DNA of 9,523 bases from Oscillospiraceae bacterium (GCA_017440425.1 JAFSHJ010000245.1:1-9523), one strand, 5' to 3'. Counted from the stretch's first letter, positions 1 to 9,100 are shown. Notes: a model not told the origin generated them from the letters alone. Made by a program: numbers and translations.

Positions 1-2657
1 CCTCTGAACTGCAGGAAGGGCATAAAGAAGCCTGTTGCAAATTCCTGAACGGCAACAACTGCTGTCAGGCGGTTTGCACCCTTCTTAAGCAGGGATGCAA
101 CTTCGATGCTGGAATCGTTGGGACCCCACAGGCGGCAATGCTGCCAATCCTTGTCGATGCGTACGCCGTTGAGCTCGCAGCGGAGAACGTATTTGTCCTC
201 TGCAAACAGAGTTACGGTTTCGGGGATATAGTCAACGTCAAAGTCGTATACCAAAACGTCCACTGCGTTGATCTTTGCATATTTGGAGGGAACGTCGCCT
301 TCAACACCCAACTGCATCATTGTGTCAACATCGGGAACGACGATGGGCTCGTCTGCGCTGCCGTCATAGGAAGCGATCTTCCACTGTGCGTTGAGGATGT
401 TGCCGCTGGCTGCTTTGAAATCGCAGGCTGCATCAACAGTCTTGAAGGGCTCGCTGGCGATGGTTTTGCAAGCTTCGATAGCCTCGTCCTTCTCGCTGAG
501 AAGAATGTAGAACTGGAGAGGTCCGAAGGTGATGTCGGCACGACCGTCCACGATGTTAAGCGGGCAGGCTTTGCCGGTGAGAGGATCGAGCAGCTGCATA
601 TTCTCGTTGCAGGCAATGTTTGCAACGGTGGTTTCTTCCTTGTCGTTGGTGAGGAAGTATACCTTCTGGTTGCCGTCGGTCCTTTCGGATGTATAGATGG
701 TGCCGTTGTGCTTGATATCGAGGGTGCGGTATTCTTCGCCGAGAACCTGCCACAGCTTGTTCTTGAAGTTTGCGTTCTTGCCTCTCTGCTTGTCATCTTG
801 TTGCTCGGCAAGATAATACATATTGTCGCCGATCTTGCAGACATCGCCGCTTTCCGGCTTTGTGCCGTAGGGAGCGCTTTCGCAGCCCTTGTCCACCAGC
901 AGCTTGGGCAGCTCATCGATGAACACCAGCTTAACGCCAACAGAACGGAGCTTCTCGATCATCTCGATAACTTCGGAGGTGGTGTCGTCCACGCAGGGGA
1001 GGATGACAGTGTCGTATTTAACGCCGAAGAGACGTGCGCTGCCGTCGGAAACATCAAACTTGGAAGCGAGGGAGTCGCTGAAGATATCGTATTCCACGTT
1101 CATTTCCAGCAGGGAGTTTACAAGACCCCACATGGCCATATCGTATTTGGTGATTGCGCCGAAGATGGGTCCCTGACCGTCGAAGTTGGTGTAAACAGAG
1201 GACTGCGGACACATAAACAGAACACGTCCTGCGGTCTTGGTCTGTGCGGAAATATACTGAACGCGGGATACATAGTCGCCGAACAGATCGAAACGCTCAA
1301 ACATGGTGTTGTTAAAGTTGAAGCTGGGTTTCCAGCTCTTGCGCTGGTTATCCATGGAATAGTGTGCACCCATGTACTGGATCATGTTTACGCCAAGGGT
1401 CATGAGGCGGTTGGCGATGCGGCGCATCTCGTGGAAGCGGAGCTTGAAGGAGCTGCCGGTGAAGGTTTCGCAGAGGGTACGGTCACGGCCGTAGAACTTG
1501 GAGCAGGAGGAGAGGATCTTGCCTGCTACGTTGAAAGCTTCCTCTTCAATCTTATAGCGGGAAAAGATGGAGTCGATTCCGGGAACGTGCATCCACTCCA
1601 TGAGGTCGAAGATGTCACCGGACTGATACATGGACCATACCATGGACTCTTCGCCGTCGAAGTGACCGGTGTAGAGCAGATTTTCTTTATCGCACCACTC
1701 ATAAACCTGCTTGATGTGAGCATCGCGCACGCGCTCGGTGAGCAGTCTCCAGAAGTGATAGCGAACCTGCTTTTCTTTTTCGGTTACGGGAGTTTCAAGG
1801 AGAGCATAGAGCCACGGAGTCATATCGTAGCCGAAGCGTGCCTTGAAGCGATCAACCAGTTCGTAGTTCCAGGGAACTCTGCCCACACCCAGATCCTGGG
1901 GTGTACCTACGCAGACTTCGTCGGTGAACAGACCCTTAACGGTCTTGCCGAACTCGTCGCCGATGGCTGCCTTATATTTCTCGTGGGTGTAATCCATAAA
2001 TGCGCGGATGCCTTCTTCTCTCAGGGCATCAATGTAGCCATCCTGCCAGAAGGAGAATTTTGCACCCACGGATGCGGAAAGGTTGTAGTCCTGCAGACGC
2101 TCGCTCATGACATGGAGAATTGCGGAGCCGCAGTAATCGTGTTTATAGGTGAAATAGAAGCCGTCGCCTGCGGGTTCTATCTCGATGAGATCTGTTACGT
2201 CTTCTGCTCCATCCTCTTCAAAGCCAACAAGAACGCGGCTTGCGCTGATGAAGTTGCCCTTTACATAGATGCGGTTGAGTTTGTGTCCGGGAACAAGATA
2301 TTTTCTTGTATCGCAGAGAACTCTTGCACGGAGGTCGGGGCGGTCACGGAGAAGATATCCGCCAACCAGACCGGAGGGATACTCATATTCGTCGTAGATC
2401 CAGAAGGAAAGTCCAAGTCTCTTGGCTTCCTTGACCATGTGTTTTATTGCCTCGAAATAACGCTCGCCGAGATAGTCGTCTGTTGCGCCTGCGGTGTGGT
2501 TTACAAAGAAATCGTTGATTCCCTTGGATTTAAAGCCTTCCAGCTGTGCAGTAACCTCTTCCTCTTTGAGATCGTCACCGCAGAACCACATGGTGGCGGG
2601 GCGATAATCCGGCTGAAGCTCCATAAAACCTTTAAGCAATTTGTTTTCTTTCTGCAT
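1..2657 (-). CDS. GH106-like (alpha-L-rhamnosidase-related) glycoside hydrolase, 3' end beyond window
   Basis: I translated the minus strand from ATG at 2657 and found 885 codons with no stop, running off the left edge, so the C-terminus is missing. The start is supported by GGAG at 2666..2669, 8 bases upstream of the ATG. There is no signal peptide (the N-terminus is polar, MQKENKLLKG), so the protein is probably cytoplasmic. The N-terminal half looks like a TIM-barrel hydrolase: M-W-F at 23-25, Y-D-E-Y-E-Y at 88-93, F-T-D-E at 244-247, T-G-H at 330-332 followed by G-E at 335-336, P-G-I-D at 359-362 and C-E-T-F at 396-399. E247 and E397 are candidate catalytic acids. A GATase/Rossmann-like segment follows at about 475-590 (YDTVILPCVDD, then VKLVFIDELPK). 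A beta-sandwich sugar-binding-like region begins near 730 and includes C-E-L-N-G at 827-831. It shares all core motifs with the two genes to its right but is clearly more divergent than they are from each other. It has its own promoter. The family call is motif recognition; specificity for rhamnose or another sugar is not shown. Confidence 0.72.
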   Translation of the reverse strand, partial: MQKENKLLKGFMELQPDYRPATMWFCGDDLKEEEVTAQLEGFKSKGINDFFVNHTAGATDDYLGERYFEAIKHMVKEAKRLGLSFWIYDEYEYPSGLVGGYLLRDRPDLRARVLCDTRKYLVPGHKLNRIYVKGNFISASRVLVGFEEDGAEDVTDLIEIEPAGDGFYFTYKHDYCGSAILHVMSERLQDYNLSASVGAKFSFWQDGYIDALREEGIRAFMDYTHEKYKAAIGDEFGKTVKGLFTDEVCVGTPQDLGVGRVPWNYELVDRFKARFGYDMTPWLYALLETPVTEKEKQVRYHFWRLLTERVRDAHIKQVYEWCDKENLLYTGHFDGEESMVWSMYQSGDIFDLMEWMHVPGIDSIFSRYKIEEEAFNVAGKILSSCSKFYGRDRTLCETFTGSSFKLRFHEMRRIANRLMTLGVNMIQYMGAHYSMDNQRKSWKPSFNFNNTMFERFDLFGDYVSRVQYISAQTKTAGRVLFMCPQSSVYTNFDGQGPIFGAITKYDMAMWGLVNSLLEMNVEYDIFSDSLASKFDVSDGSARLFGVKYDTVILPCVDDTTSEVIEMIEKLRSVGVKLVFIDELPKLLVDKGCESAPYGTKPESGDVCKIGDNMYYLAEQQDDKQRGKNANFKNKLWQVLGEEYRTLDIKHNGTIYTSERTDGNQKVYFLTNDKEETTVANIACNENMQLLDPLTGKACPLNIVDGRADITFGPLQFYILLSEKDEAIEACKTIASEPFKTVDAACDFKAASGNILNAQWKIASYDGSADEPIVVPDVDTMMQLGVEGDVPSKYAKINAVDVLVYDFDVDYIPETVTLFAEDKYVLRCELNGVRIDKDWQHCRLWGPNDSSIEVASLLKKGANRLTAVVAVQEFATGFFMPFLQFR

Positions 2658-2737
2658 AATTTCATCTCCAATCAATGGGCTATGCTTGTTTTTTCGGCCT
2701 GCGGCAGAAATTCACCGTTAAGCCTTGCTTTGCACTC

Positions 2738-2766
2738 ATTATATATTATTCCCTTTTATTTTACAA
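2738..2766 (-). promoter_or_regulatory. sigma-A-type promoter for the leftmost hydrolase gene
   Basis: On the minus strand a perfect -10 TATAAT (2738..2743) is preceded, after exactly 17 bases, by TTGTAA (2761..2766), which matches the TTGACA consensus at four of six positions. Transcription would start near 2731, giving a 5' leader of about 74 bases before the ATG at 2657. Just upstream of the -35 lies the small palindrome CCTT-TT-AAGG (2769..2778), followed by an AT-rich stretch. This could be an upstream activating or operator region, but it is too short to call. Confidence 0.7.
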
Positions 2767-2836
2767 GTCCTTTTAAGGCAAAATTTTAAATAAGATTTCC
2801 CAATGTTTTTTGTGAGAAAAAGCTTCATTTTAACAC

Positions 2837-2877
2837 AAAAACGGGTTCGGCCCGTCAGCTGATGCCAACGGGCCGAA
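2837..2877 (-). terminator. Rho-independent terminator after the 2911..6042 gene
   Basis: A perfect 10-base inverted repeat, TTCGGCCCGT (2846..2855) and ACGGGCCGAA (2868..2877), flanks a 12-base loop that can close further by about four pairs including wobbles. In the minus direction the stem is followed by four bases (CCCG) and then five Ts (2837..2841) and more T-rich sequence. It begins 33 bases past the TGA stop of the 2911..6042 gene and lies upstream of the next gene's promoter, the right place to separate the two transcription units. The CCCGT next to the T run can alternatively pair with the ACGGG of the 3' arm, giving a shorter stem that abuts the T run. Confidence 0.82.
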
Positions 2878-2910
2878 ATTTATGCTTTTATATTGCGTTT
2901 TTCAATAAAA

Positions 2911-5900
2911 TCATTCCGCTGTAACCGTGATGGTGGGTTCTGCCAGCAGACCTATCTTCTTGATGGGTGCTTCGTCACGGTATTCCATTACGCCCTGACA
3001 GACGAGCACGACCTCTTCCAGCTTCATTGTAGCATCGTAAGAGGTGGTGAATTTGAGTTCTACCGTGTTCTTGCCAACCTTGCAGAAATCGGTGATATCC
3101 AGCTCGTAAGGCTTCCAATAGAGGGTGCCTGCGGAGGTGCCGTTGACGATGACCTCTACGACCTCGTTGGTCTCAAGACCGATCTTCACCCTGCCCTTGT
3201 CGTTTTCGCCAAGGCTGAAGCTGCCCTTATAAATTGCGTTGCCGCCGAAATATCTCCAGCCCTGTGTGGTGAAGATATCGGGTTTGACGATATCGTCTGC
3301 CACGGTGATGGCGTCGCCCTCATCCAGCCTGAAGTTACCGCGGATGACGATCCAGGGCATCTGGTGGGGAGCCTTCCAATCGGGCATTGTGTCAATGAGA
3401 ACAAGGGTGTTGGTGCCCTTCTTCACATATTTGGTCACGTCGGTGACACAGTCTCTGATGCCCCACTCGAAAACTCTCTTGAAGCCGCTGATAAGGTGAC
3501 CGTTGAGCCAGATCTCGCCGTCGTCGTCGACTTCAGAGAACATTTCAACGTATTCGGGGATATCCTTCATCTCAAAGCGGGCATAAGCTGCGTAGCTGTC
3601 GCCATAGGTGAGTCCGGAGCTTACGGGGAACTCGTGGCAGGCAAACTTTGCCTCTGCTGTCTCTGCCATTGCGGCAATTTCGGGAGAAAGGGTCTTGGTG
3701 GGCTTCTCCACGTTGGTGAGATATCTTATCTTCAGCGGGAGCACATTGTTTTCAACGGTTCTGAAGTGCCAATCCTTGTCAAATGCAAGGGCTTTGGTCT
3801 CGCCCTTTGTTTCGGCACGCTCGCCCTTGGGAGCATCTATCACAACGCCCTCTGCTGTGAGCATGAGAATGGGCATTTCGTGAGGAGCGACCTGAAGTGT
3901 TACGATGCCGTCTTCTGCTGCGCAGTCATAGACAGCCATTCCATCCAAAACAGAGAGCTTCTCATCGCTGTTGATGCGGACTTTGACGGTCCGGTTCTCG
4001 TTGGTATCGTTGCAGACGAGGCAGCAATAGAGTCCTTCTGCCTCTCTTCTTGCAAGATAGACGTTGTTGGGAACTTCGATGCCTTCAATTTTTTCTGCCT
4101 TGCTGCCTGCACGGACAAATGCGCTGACATCATCGCGGAACTGCTCTTTGGGGAAGTTTATGCGGTTGCCTTCACGGACGATCATAATGTTGCCCTCGGT
4201 GTGAACTGCATATCCGCCATCCTCGTTGAGCAGCTTTTTGCCCTCCTCGGAGATGCCGCAGATGGCTGCAAAGTCATATTTTTTATAGGTATCAACTGCT
4301 CTCTTGGGGAGAGTTTCCACAAACACAAGGCGTCCGCCCTGTTTTGCAAACTCTTCCACCCAATCCCAGGTTGCCTGGTCGGAATCTGCAATGCAGGGGA
4401 TGACGACCGTATCGTAGCTGTAGCCTCTTACAATAGCCTTGCCATCCTTGACAACGACCTCTTTGGAGAGGGGTTCAAAGAACATATCGTGATCCACACT
4501 TCTCTTCTGCAGGGCAAGGGCGCAGTCTGTCCACACATAGCTGCGCTTGCCTCTTGCATCGTCGTGTGTCCATGCCTCGATCTGCGGAACAAGGATGAGT
4601 GCTGTGCCGCGGGGCTTGGTCTGCACCATAAGAGAGGAGCGGATGGCGTTGTAATCGGTCATTTCGCCATAGTGACGGAAGAGGGGGTTGTTGAAGCCGT
4701 GGCTGGGCGGATAACCGATGGGGAAGTTCTTGCGTCCCTCGTTGAGGGAATAGGATGCGGTCATATATATGGTGTAGGTGACGCCAAGGGTCATCAGCTT
4801 GTTCATGATGCGCTTGCCGTCTTCCAGCGAGAGATCCCAGCCGCTGCCGGAGAAGGTCTCGCACATGGTGCGGTTTTTGCCGGTGAACTTTGCAACGGAG
4901 CACAGCATTTTGGTCTCCCATGCCCATTCGTCCTCATTCACATAGAGCTTGGAGAGGATGTTGTCGATGCCGGGGATATCGAAACGGGAGAGAGCTTCAT
5001 AGAAATCTCCGAACTGCTTGCCCTGCCAATAGAAGGAGCCTTCGCCGCTCATATGTCCTGTGAGCTCAATGCCGTTTGCGTGGCACCAATCCGCAACCTG
5101 ATCCAGATAGGCGGTGCAGAAAAGTCTTGTGCAGGTTTTGTAGTAGTGGTATCTTACCCTTACGTCCTCGTCGGATTCGGTGTGACGGGTGAGGGCAATG
5201 AAGTGATCTCTCACCTTATAGCCGTGCTCTTTTTCAAACTCGTCTTCCAGCACAACAGAATAGGGAACGGTGTTGCTGTTGTCATCGAACATGCTTGCAA
5301 AGGAGGTCTCGTCGGTGAAAAGGCGGGTGATAAGTGTGCCGAAGCGGTCACCGACAACACGTTTATAGGTCTCGTGTCCCAGTTCAAGGAATCTCTTGAC
5401 GGCTTCCTTGTTCATTGTGTCGGTGAAGCCTCTGGTGTTCTTGGTGAAGGATGCCCACTTGCCTGCGGCACCGATTCCCTCGTGATAGAACTTGCAGAAC
5501 ACCCAGATGATGGCTGTGCAGGTGGTGTCGTTGTTCCACAGAACGCGTCCGCCCCTGCCGTCGGCAAAGGTCTCGATGGTGACCTTGTCGGTGATATCCT
5601 CACGGAAGCCCTGCTTATCGGTATACTGGGTCTGAACAGCGAGCACCTCGCCCTTGAACCATATCTCCACCGGCTCGCCTGCCTGAGCATCCAGGCGGAA
5701 CCAGCGCATACTTGTCATGCTCAGCTCGGGGTGACCCTCGATGACCTTGCCTGCGCAAAGTCCGGATGCCCAGTTGTAGTCATCGTAGATGGAATATTTG
5801 ATACCGATGCGCTCTGCGGTCTCAACCGCCAGCTTGATCATATCCATAAAGAAATCGGAGAGATAGTCGTCTATCTCGGACATCCAGCAGGGATGAATGT

Positions 5901-6042
5901 AGAACTCCTCCACGCCTGCTGCCTTAAACTGCTCGATCTGATATACGATATCTTCCGGCTGCAGCTTATCTGCCCACGCCCACATAACTGCGGCGCGTTC
6001 GCAATCTCCGTCTTTTCTCAGAAAATATTTGATATTCTCCAT
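2911..6042 (-). CDS. GH106-like (alpha-L-rhamnosidase-related) glycoside hydrolase, complete, 1043 aa
   Basis: This is a complete gene from ATG at 6042 to TGA at 2911..2913, with AGGAG at 6051..6055, 8 bases upstream of the start. There is no signal peptide or membrane segment, so it is probably cytoplasmic. Domains in order: a TIM-barrel-like catalytic half with W-A-W at 21-23, Y-D-D-Y-N-W at 86-91, F-T-D-E at 242-245, T-G-H at 328-330 followed by G-E at 333-334, P-G-I-D at 357-360 and C-E-T-F-S-G-S-G-W at 394-402; a GATase/Rossmann-like segment at about 470-600 (YSYDTVVIPC, then GGRLVFVETLPK); a short beta domain to about 735; a charged linker at about 738-752; and two similar beta-sandwich modules at about 755-905 and 925-1035. 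Each module has a V/L-N-G strand followed by D-[VI]-T and K-K-G-T-N-T or K-V-G-K-N-T. About 1050 residues suits this family. E245 and E395 are candidate catalytic residues by conservation in all copies. The closest relative in the window is the broken gene upstream, roughly 60% identical by eye over the C-terminal part. The gene has its own promoter and terminator, so it can be a single-gene unit. Substrate is not determinable from sequence; GH2-like classification is a less likely alternative. Confidence 0.8.
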   Translation of the reverse strand: MENIKYFLRKDGDCERAAVMWAWADKLQPEDIVYQIEQFKAAGVEEFYIHPCWMSEIDDYLSDFFMDMIKLAVETAERIGIKYSIYDDYNWASGLCAGKVIEGHPELSMTSMRWFRLDAQAGEPVEIWFKGEVLAVQTQYTDKQGFREDITDKVTIETFADGRGGRVLWNNDTTCTAIIWVFCKFYHEGIGAAGKWASFTKNTRGFTDTMNKEAVKRFLELGHETYKRVVGDRFGTLITRLFTDETSFASMFDDNSNTVPYSVVLEDEFEKEHGYKVRDHFIALTRHTESDEDVRVRYHYYKTCTRLFCTAYLDQVADWCHANGIELTGHMSGEGSFYWQGKQFGDFYEALSRFDIPGIDNILSKLYVNEDEWAWETKMLCSVAKFTGKNRTMCETFSGSGWDLSLEDGKRIMNKLMTLGVTYTIYMTASYSLNEGRKNFPIGYPPSHGFNNPLFRHYGEMTDYNAIRSSLMVQTKPRGTALILVPQIEAWTHDDARGKRSYVWTDCALALQKRSVDHDMFFEPLSKEVVVKDGKAIVRGYSYDTVVIPCIADSDQATWDWVEEFAKQGGRLVFVETLPKRAVDTYKKYDFAAICGISEEGKKLLNEDGGYAVHTEGNIMIVREGNRINFPKEQFRDDVSAFVRAGSKAEKIEGIEVPNNVYLARREAEGLYCCLVCNDTNENRTVKVRINSDEKLSVLDGMAVYDCAAEDGIVTLQVAPHEMPILMLTAEGVVIDAPKGERAETKGETKALAFDKDWHFRTVENNVLPLKIRYLTNVEKPTKTLSPEIAAMAETAEAKFACHEFPVSSGLTYGDSYAAYARFEMKDIPEYVEMFSEVDDDGEIWLNGHLISGFKRVFEWGIRDCVTDVTKYVKKGTNTLVLIDTMPDWKAPHQMPWIVIRGNFRLDEGDAITVADDIVKPDIFTTQGWRYFGGNAIYKGSFSLGENDKGRVKIGLETNEVVEVIVNGTSAGTLYWKPYELDITDFCKVGKNTVELKFTTSYDATMKLEEVVLVCQGVMEYRDEAPIKKIGLLAEPTITVTAE

Positions 6043-6079
6043 AATTAAATCTCCTTTTAGAAATCCGGGATAAATTTTA

Positions 6080-6098
6080 AAGAAAACAACCTTTTCTT
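6080..6098 (-). promoter_or_regulatory. possible operator: palindrome over the transcription start
   Basis: On the minus strand AAGAAAA (6092..6098) and TTTTCTT (6080..6086) form a perfect 7-base inverted repeat with a 5-base spacer. The repeat starts just after the -10 element and covers the expected start site near 6093, a classic position for a repressor. It is A/T-rich and could arise by chance, and I cannot assign a regulator family. Confidence 0.3.
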
Positions 6099-6099
6099 C

Positions 6100-6127
6100 A
6101 TTTTATCATTTTTTCTTCCTTTGTCAA
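6100..6127 (-). promoter_or_regulatory. strong sigma-A-type promoter with extended -10
   Basis: On the minus strand a perfect TTGACA (6122..6127) is followed after 16 bases by TAAAAT (6100..6105), five of six matches to TATAAT. TG sits one base before the -10, giving the extended -10 form TGaTAAAAT. It lies 15 bases past the stop of the broken gene and gives a leader of about 50 bases to the ATG at 6042. I see no hairpin terminator between the broken gene's stop and this promoter, so read-through from upstream could add to its output. Confidence 0.75.
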
Positions 6128-6142
6128 CAACAATTTGGCCGT

Positions 6143-9100
6143 TTATTTTTCAAAAACAGTAACCACGGGCTCGCCGCACAGACCGATCTTGTAATAGGGA
6201 AGGTCGGTGTTGTAGACCAGCTTGCCGCTGCTGTCTCTGCTTATCTTTTGGAAGCCCATTGTTGCAAGATAGTTTGTGGTGAACTTCAGCTCCACGGTGT
6301 TTTTGCCCGCTTTGCAGAGCTCGGTGATATCCAGCTCGAAGGGTCTCCACACCAGTTCGCCTGCGGAAACGCCGTTGATGACGACTTCAACGATGTCGGT
6401 GGTGTCGATGCTGATGACGACTCTGCCCTTATCCTGCTCTGTGAGGTTGAAGCTGCCGCTGTAGCAGCAGTTGCCGCCGAAATATCTCCAGCCCTGCGCT
6501 GTGTAGATATCGGGTTTGACAACGCTGTCGCCAACGGTGATGGCATCGGTGCTGTCCAGCCTGAAGCCGCCTCTCACCACGCACCAGGGCATTCCGTGAG
6601 GACCGCCCCAGGAGGGAACTCTGTTTATCATAACGAGGGTGTTGGTGCCCTTTTTAACGTAGGGCGTTATATCTGTGACGCTGTCCTTTGCGCCCCATAC
6701 AAACACCTTTTTGAACCCGCTCAGCAGGTGACCGTTGAGCCACAGCTCGCCGTCGCCTGAGACCTCGTTGAACAGCTCCAGATATTCGGGGATATCCTTC
6801 ACCTCAAAGCGGGCAGCTGCGGCATAACCGCTGCCGAAAGTTACTCCGCCGGGGAACGCATAACAGCTGTGGGGAGAATCCGCCGTCTCTGCAAGAGCCT
6901 GAAGCTCGGGAGAAAGTGTCTTGCATGGCTCTGCTGCGGTGAGATATCTCATCTGCAGCGGCAGCATATTGTTTTCCACGGTGGTGAAGTGCCATTCCTT
7001 GTCAAATGCGGCGGTGTGGGATGCGCCTGCAGGCTTTGCCTTCTTCTCTGCCTTGGGAGCTTCAATTGTAACACCTTCTGCCTTCAGCATGACCATCGGC
7101 ATCTCGTGGGGAGGTATCTCCAGGGTGAGTTTGCCGTTTTCGGCGGTGTGATCGCTGACGGCAACGCCCTCCAGCACGCAGATATCGTCGCTGCTGTTAA
7201 TGCGCAGGATAACCTTCTTGGTCTCGTTGGTGTCGTTGAACACGAATGCGCTGCGCAGGCCCTCTCCGTCACGTCTTGCAATGTAGACGCCCTTGGGGAT
7301 ATCGTCGCATTCAATTACATATTCGGGGCTTCCCGCACGGACAAAGCTGCCGATATCATTGCGGAATTCATCCGATTCGAAGGTCTTCTTCTCTGTGAAG
7401 CGAACCAGCATCACGTTGCCCTCTGTGTGGACCTTGTAGCCGTCTTTCTTATCGAAGAAGTGTCTGCCCTCTTCGGAAAGTCCGCAGGCTGCGGGGAAAT
7501 CGTATTTTTTAAGTGTATCTGCGGCGCAGAAGGGGAAACTATCCAAAAACACCAGTCTGCCGCCGTTCTTTGCAAACTGCTCCAGCTTATCCAGCACCGT
7601 CTGCTCGGAATAGTTTATCATAGGCACGATCATTGTATCGTAGCTGTAGCCCTTGACCTTGATGGTCTTGCCTTCCACAACTGTATCCTTGCCAAGAGAT
7701 TCAAAGAAGATATCGTGCTCAATGCTCTTTTTCTGCAATGCCATGGAGCAGCCAAACCAGCAGGCATCCAGCATTCCGTTGGGGAACCATCTGTGCAGCC
7801 ATTCGTGCGTACGCATCCATGCCTCCACGTTGGGCAGCATTACCAGCGCATTGCCCAAAGGCTTGGTCTTTGTCATAACGGAGGAACGCACGGCACAGTA
7901 ATCTGTGAGGGCATTGTAGTGATAGAATGCGGGGTTGTTGAAGCCGAAGCTGGGGGGATAACCGATGGGACCCCACTTGCGTCCTTCACTGAAGGAGTAG
8001 GCTGCCGACTGGTATACTATATATGTAACGCCCACCATCATCAACTTGTTGGTGACACGTTTTGCATCTTCAAGGCGCATCTCCCAGCCGCTGCCGGAGA
8101 AGGTCTCGCACATTGTGCGGTCCTTGCCTGCAAATTTTGCAACGGATGCCAGCACCTTTCCGTCTCCGGGGTAGCCGTCCTCATCAAGATGCCAGTAGGA
8201 ACCCACCGTGTCCATACCGGGGATATCCATTCTGGAGTTGGATTCATAGCATCTGCCCTGCTGCAGCGCCATGTGGAGCAGAACGCCGTTTGCACGCAGG
8301 TGTCCCGTGAACTCGATTCCGTTTTTGTGACACCAATCCGAGACCATCTCGATGTATGCCTCGCGGTAAAGTCTTGCGCAGGTGTTGTAATAATCGTATC
8401 TTACCTTTATATCTTCATCGCAGTTGCTGTGGCGGGTGAGGGCGATGAACTTATCTCTTATGGTGTAGCCGTGCTCTTTTTCAAATTCCTCCTCCATAAT
8501 GTTGGAGTAGGTAACGGTGTGGTCGTTGAGGTCAACGGAATCCGACATGGAGGTCTCGTCGCTGAAAAGACGGGTGATCTTTGTGCCGAATTTGTGTCCC
8601 AGCTTTTTGCGGTAGGCCTCGTTGTTGATATCAAGAAACTTCTGTATTGCCTTTTTGTTCATTGTATCGGTGAAGCCGATGGTGCCCTTTGCAAAGGATG
8701 CCCAGCCCACGTTGGCGCCGATGTTCTCGTTATAGACCTGACAGAACACCCACACCTTTGCGGGACAGCAGCTGTTGTTTTTCCACATTACACGGCCGCT
8801 TCTGCCTCCTGCAACCTCTTCAACGGTGACCTGATCGGTGATATCCACCCGCTCGCCCACTTTGTCGCAATATTCTGCCATAACGTTCAGCAGCTTGCCC
8901 TTGGTATACCATATCTCCACGGGGCGGTCCGCATCTGCAGTTGCATCGAACCAGCGGAGGTAGGAGCCGCGCAGCTCGGGGGCATCCTCTATGACCTTGC
9001 CGCCTGCAACGGTGGAGGGCCAGCTGTATTCATCTTATATGGAAAACTTGATGCCCAGCTCGTCGGCGGTGTCGCTGACAAGGGCGATCATATCCATAAA

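Noticed and set aside
2658..2731. Riboswitch or catabolite-repression (cre) site in the leader of the leftmost gene
   Set aside because: The leader is only about 74 bases, and I find just a weak short hairpin (TTC-t-GCC with GGC-c-GAA) and no match to the cre consensus.
2769..2796. Shared TTTAAAATTT stretch upstream of both promoter-bearing genes, and the CCTTTTAAGG palindrome
   Set aside because: Both are short, A/T-rich and differently placed relative to their promoters; chance similarity is likely.
2893..6048. Plus-strand open frame of 1051 codons, and similar ones at 138..2789 and 6869..9331
   Set aside because: Each is in perfect antisense codon register with a recognisable minus-strand gene. 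The translations are Cys/His/Gly/Ala-rich with no family resemblance, and the openness follows from missing TTA/CTA/TCA codons.
6057..6101. A 14-codon leader-like frame on the minus strand (MKKRLFSLKFIPDF) ending just before the AGGAG of the intact gene
   Set aside because: Its ATG overlaps the -10 element and lies upstream of the expected transcript start, and it has no ribosome binding site; it could be translated only from read-through RNA.
8918..8920. GTG as an independent start of a 925-residue functional gene
   Set aside because: No ribosome binding site precedes it, and homology to the paralogs continues upstream of it to the premature stop and beyond; starting here would drop the first strands of the barrel.
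9035..9037. TAA reassigned to an amino acid in this organism
   Set aside because: TAA also ends the broken gene (6143..6145) and the upstream gene (9294..9296) at places where the sister proteins end, so it works as a normal stop here.
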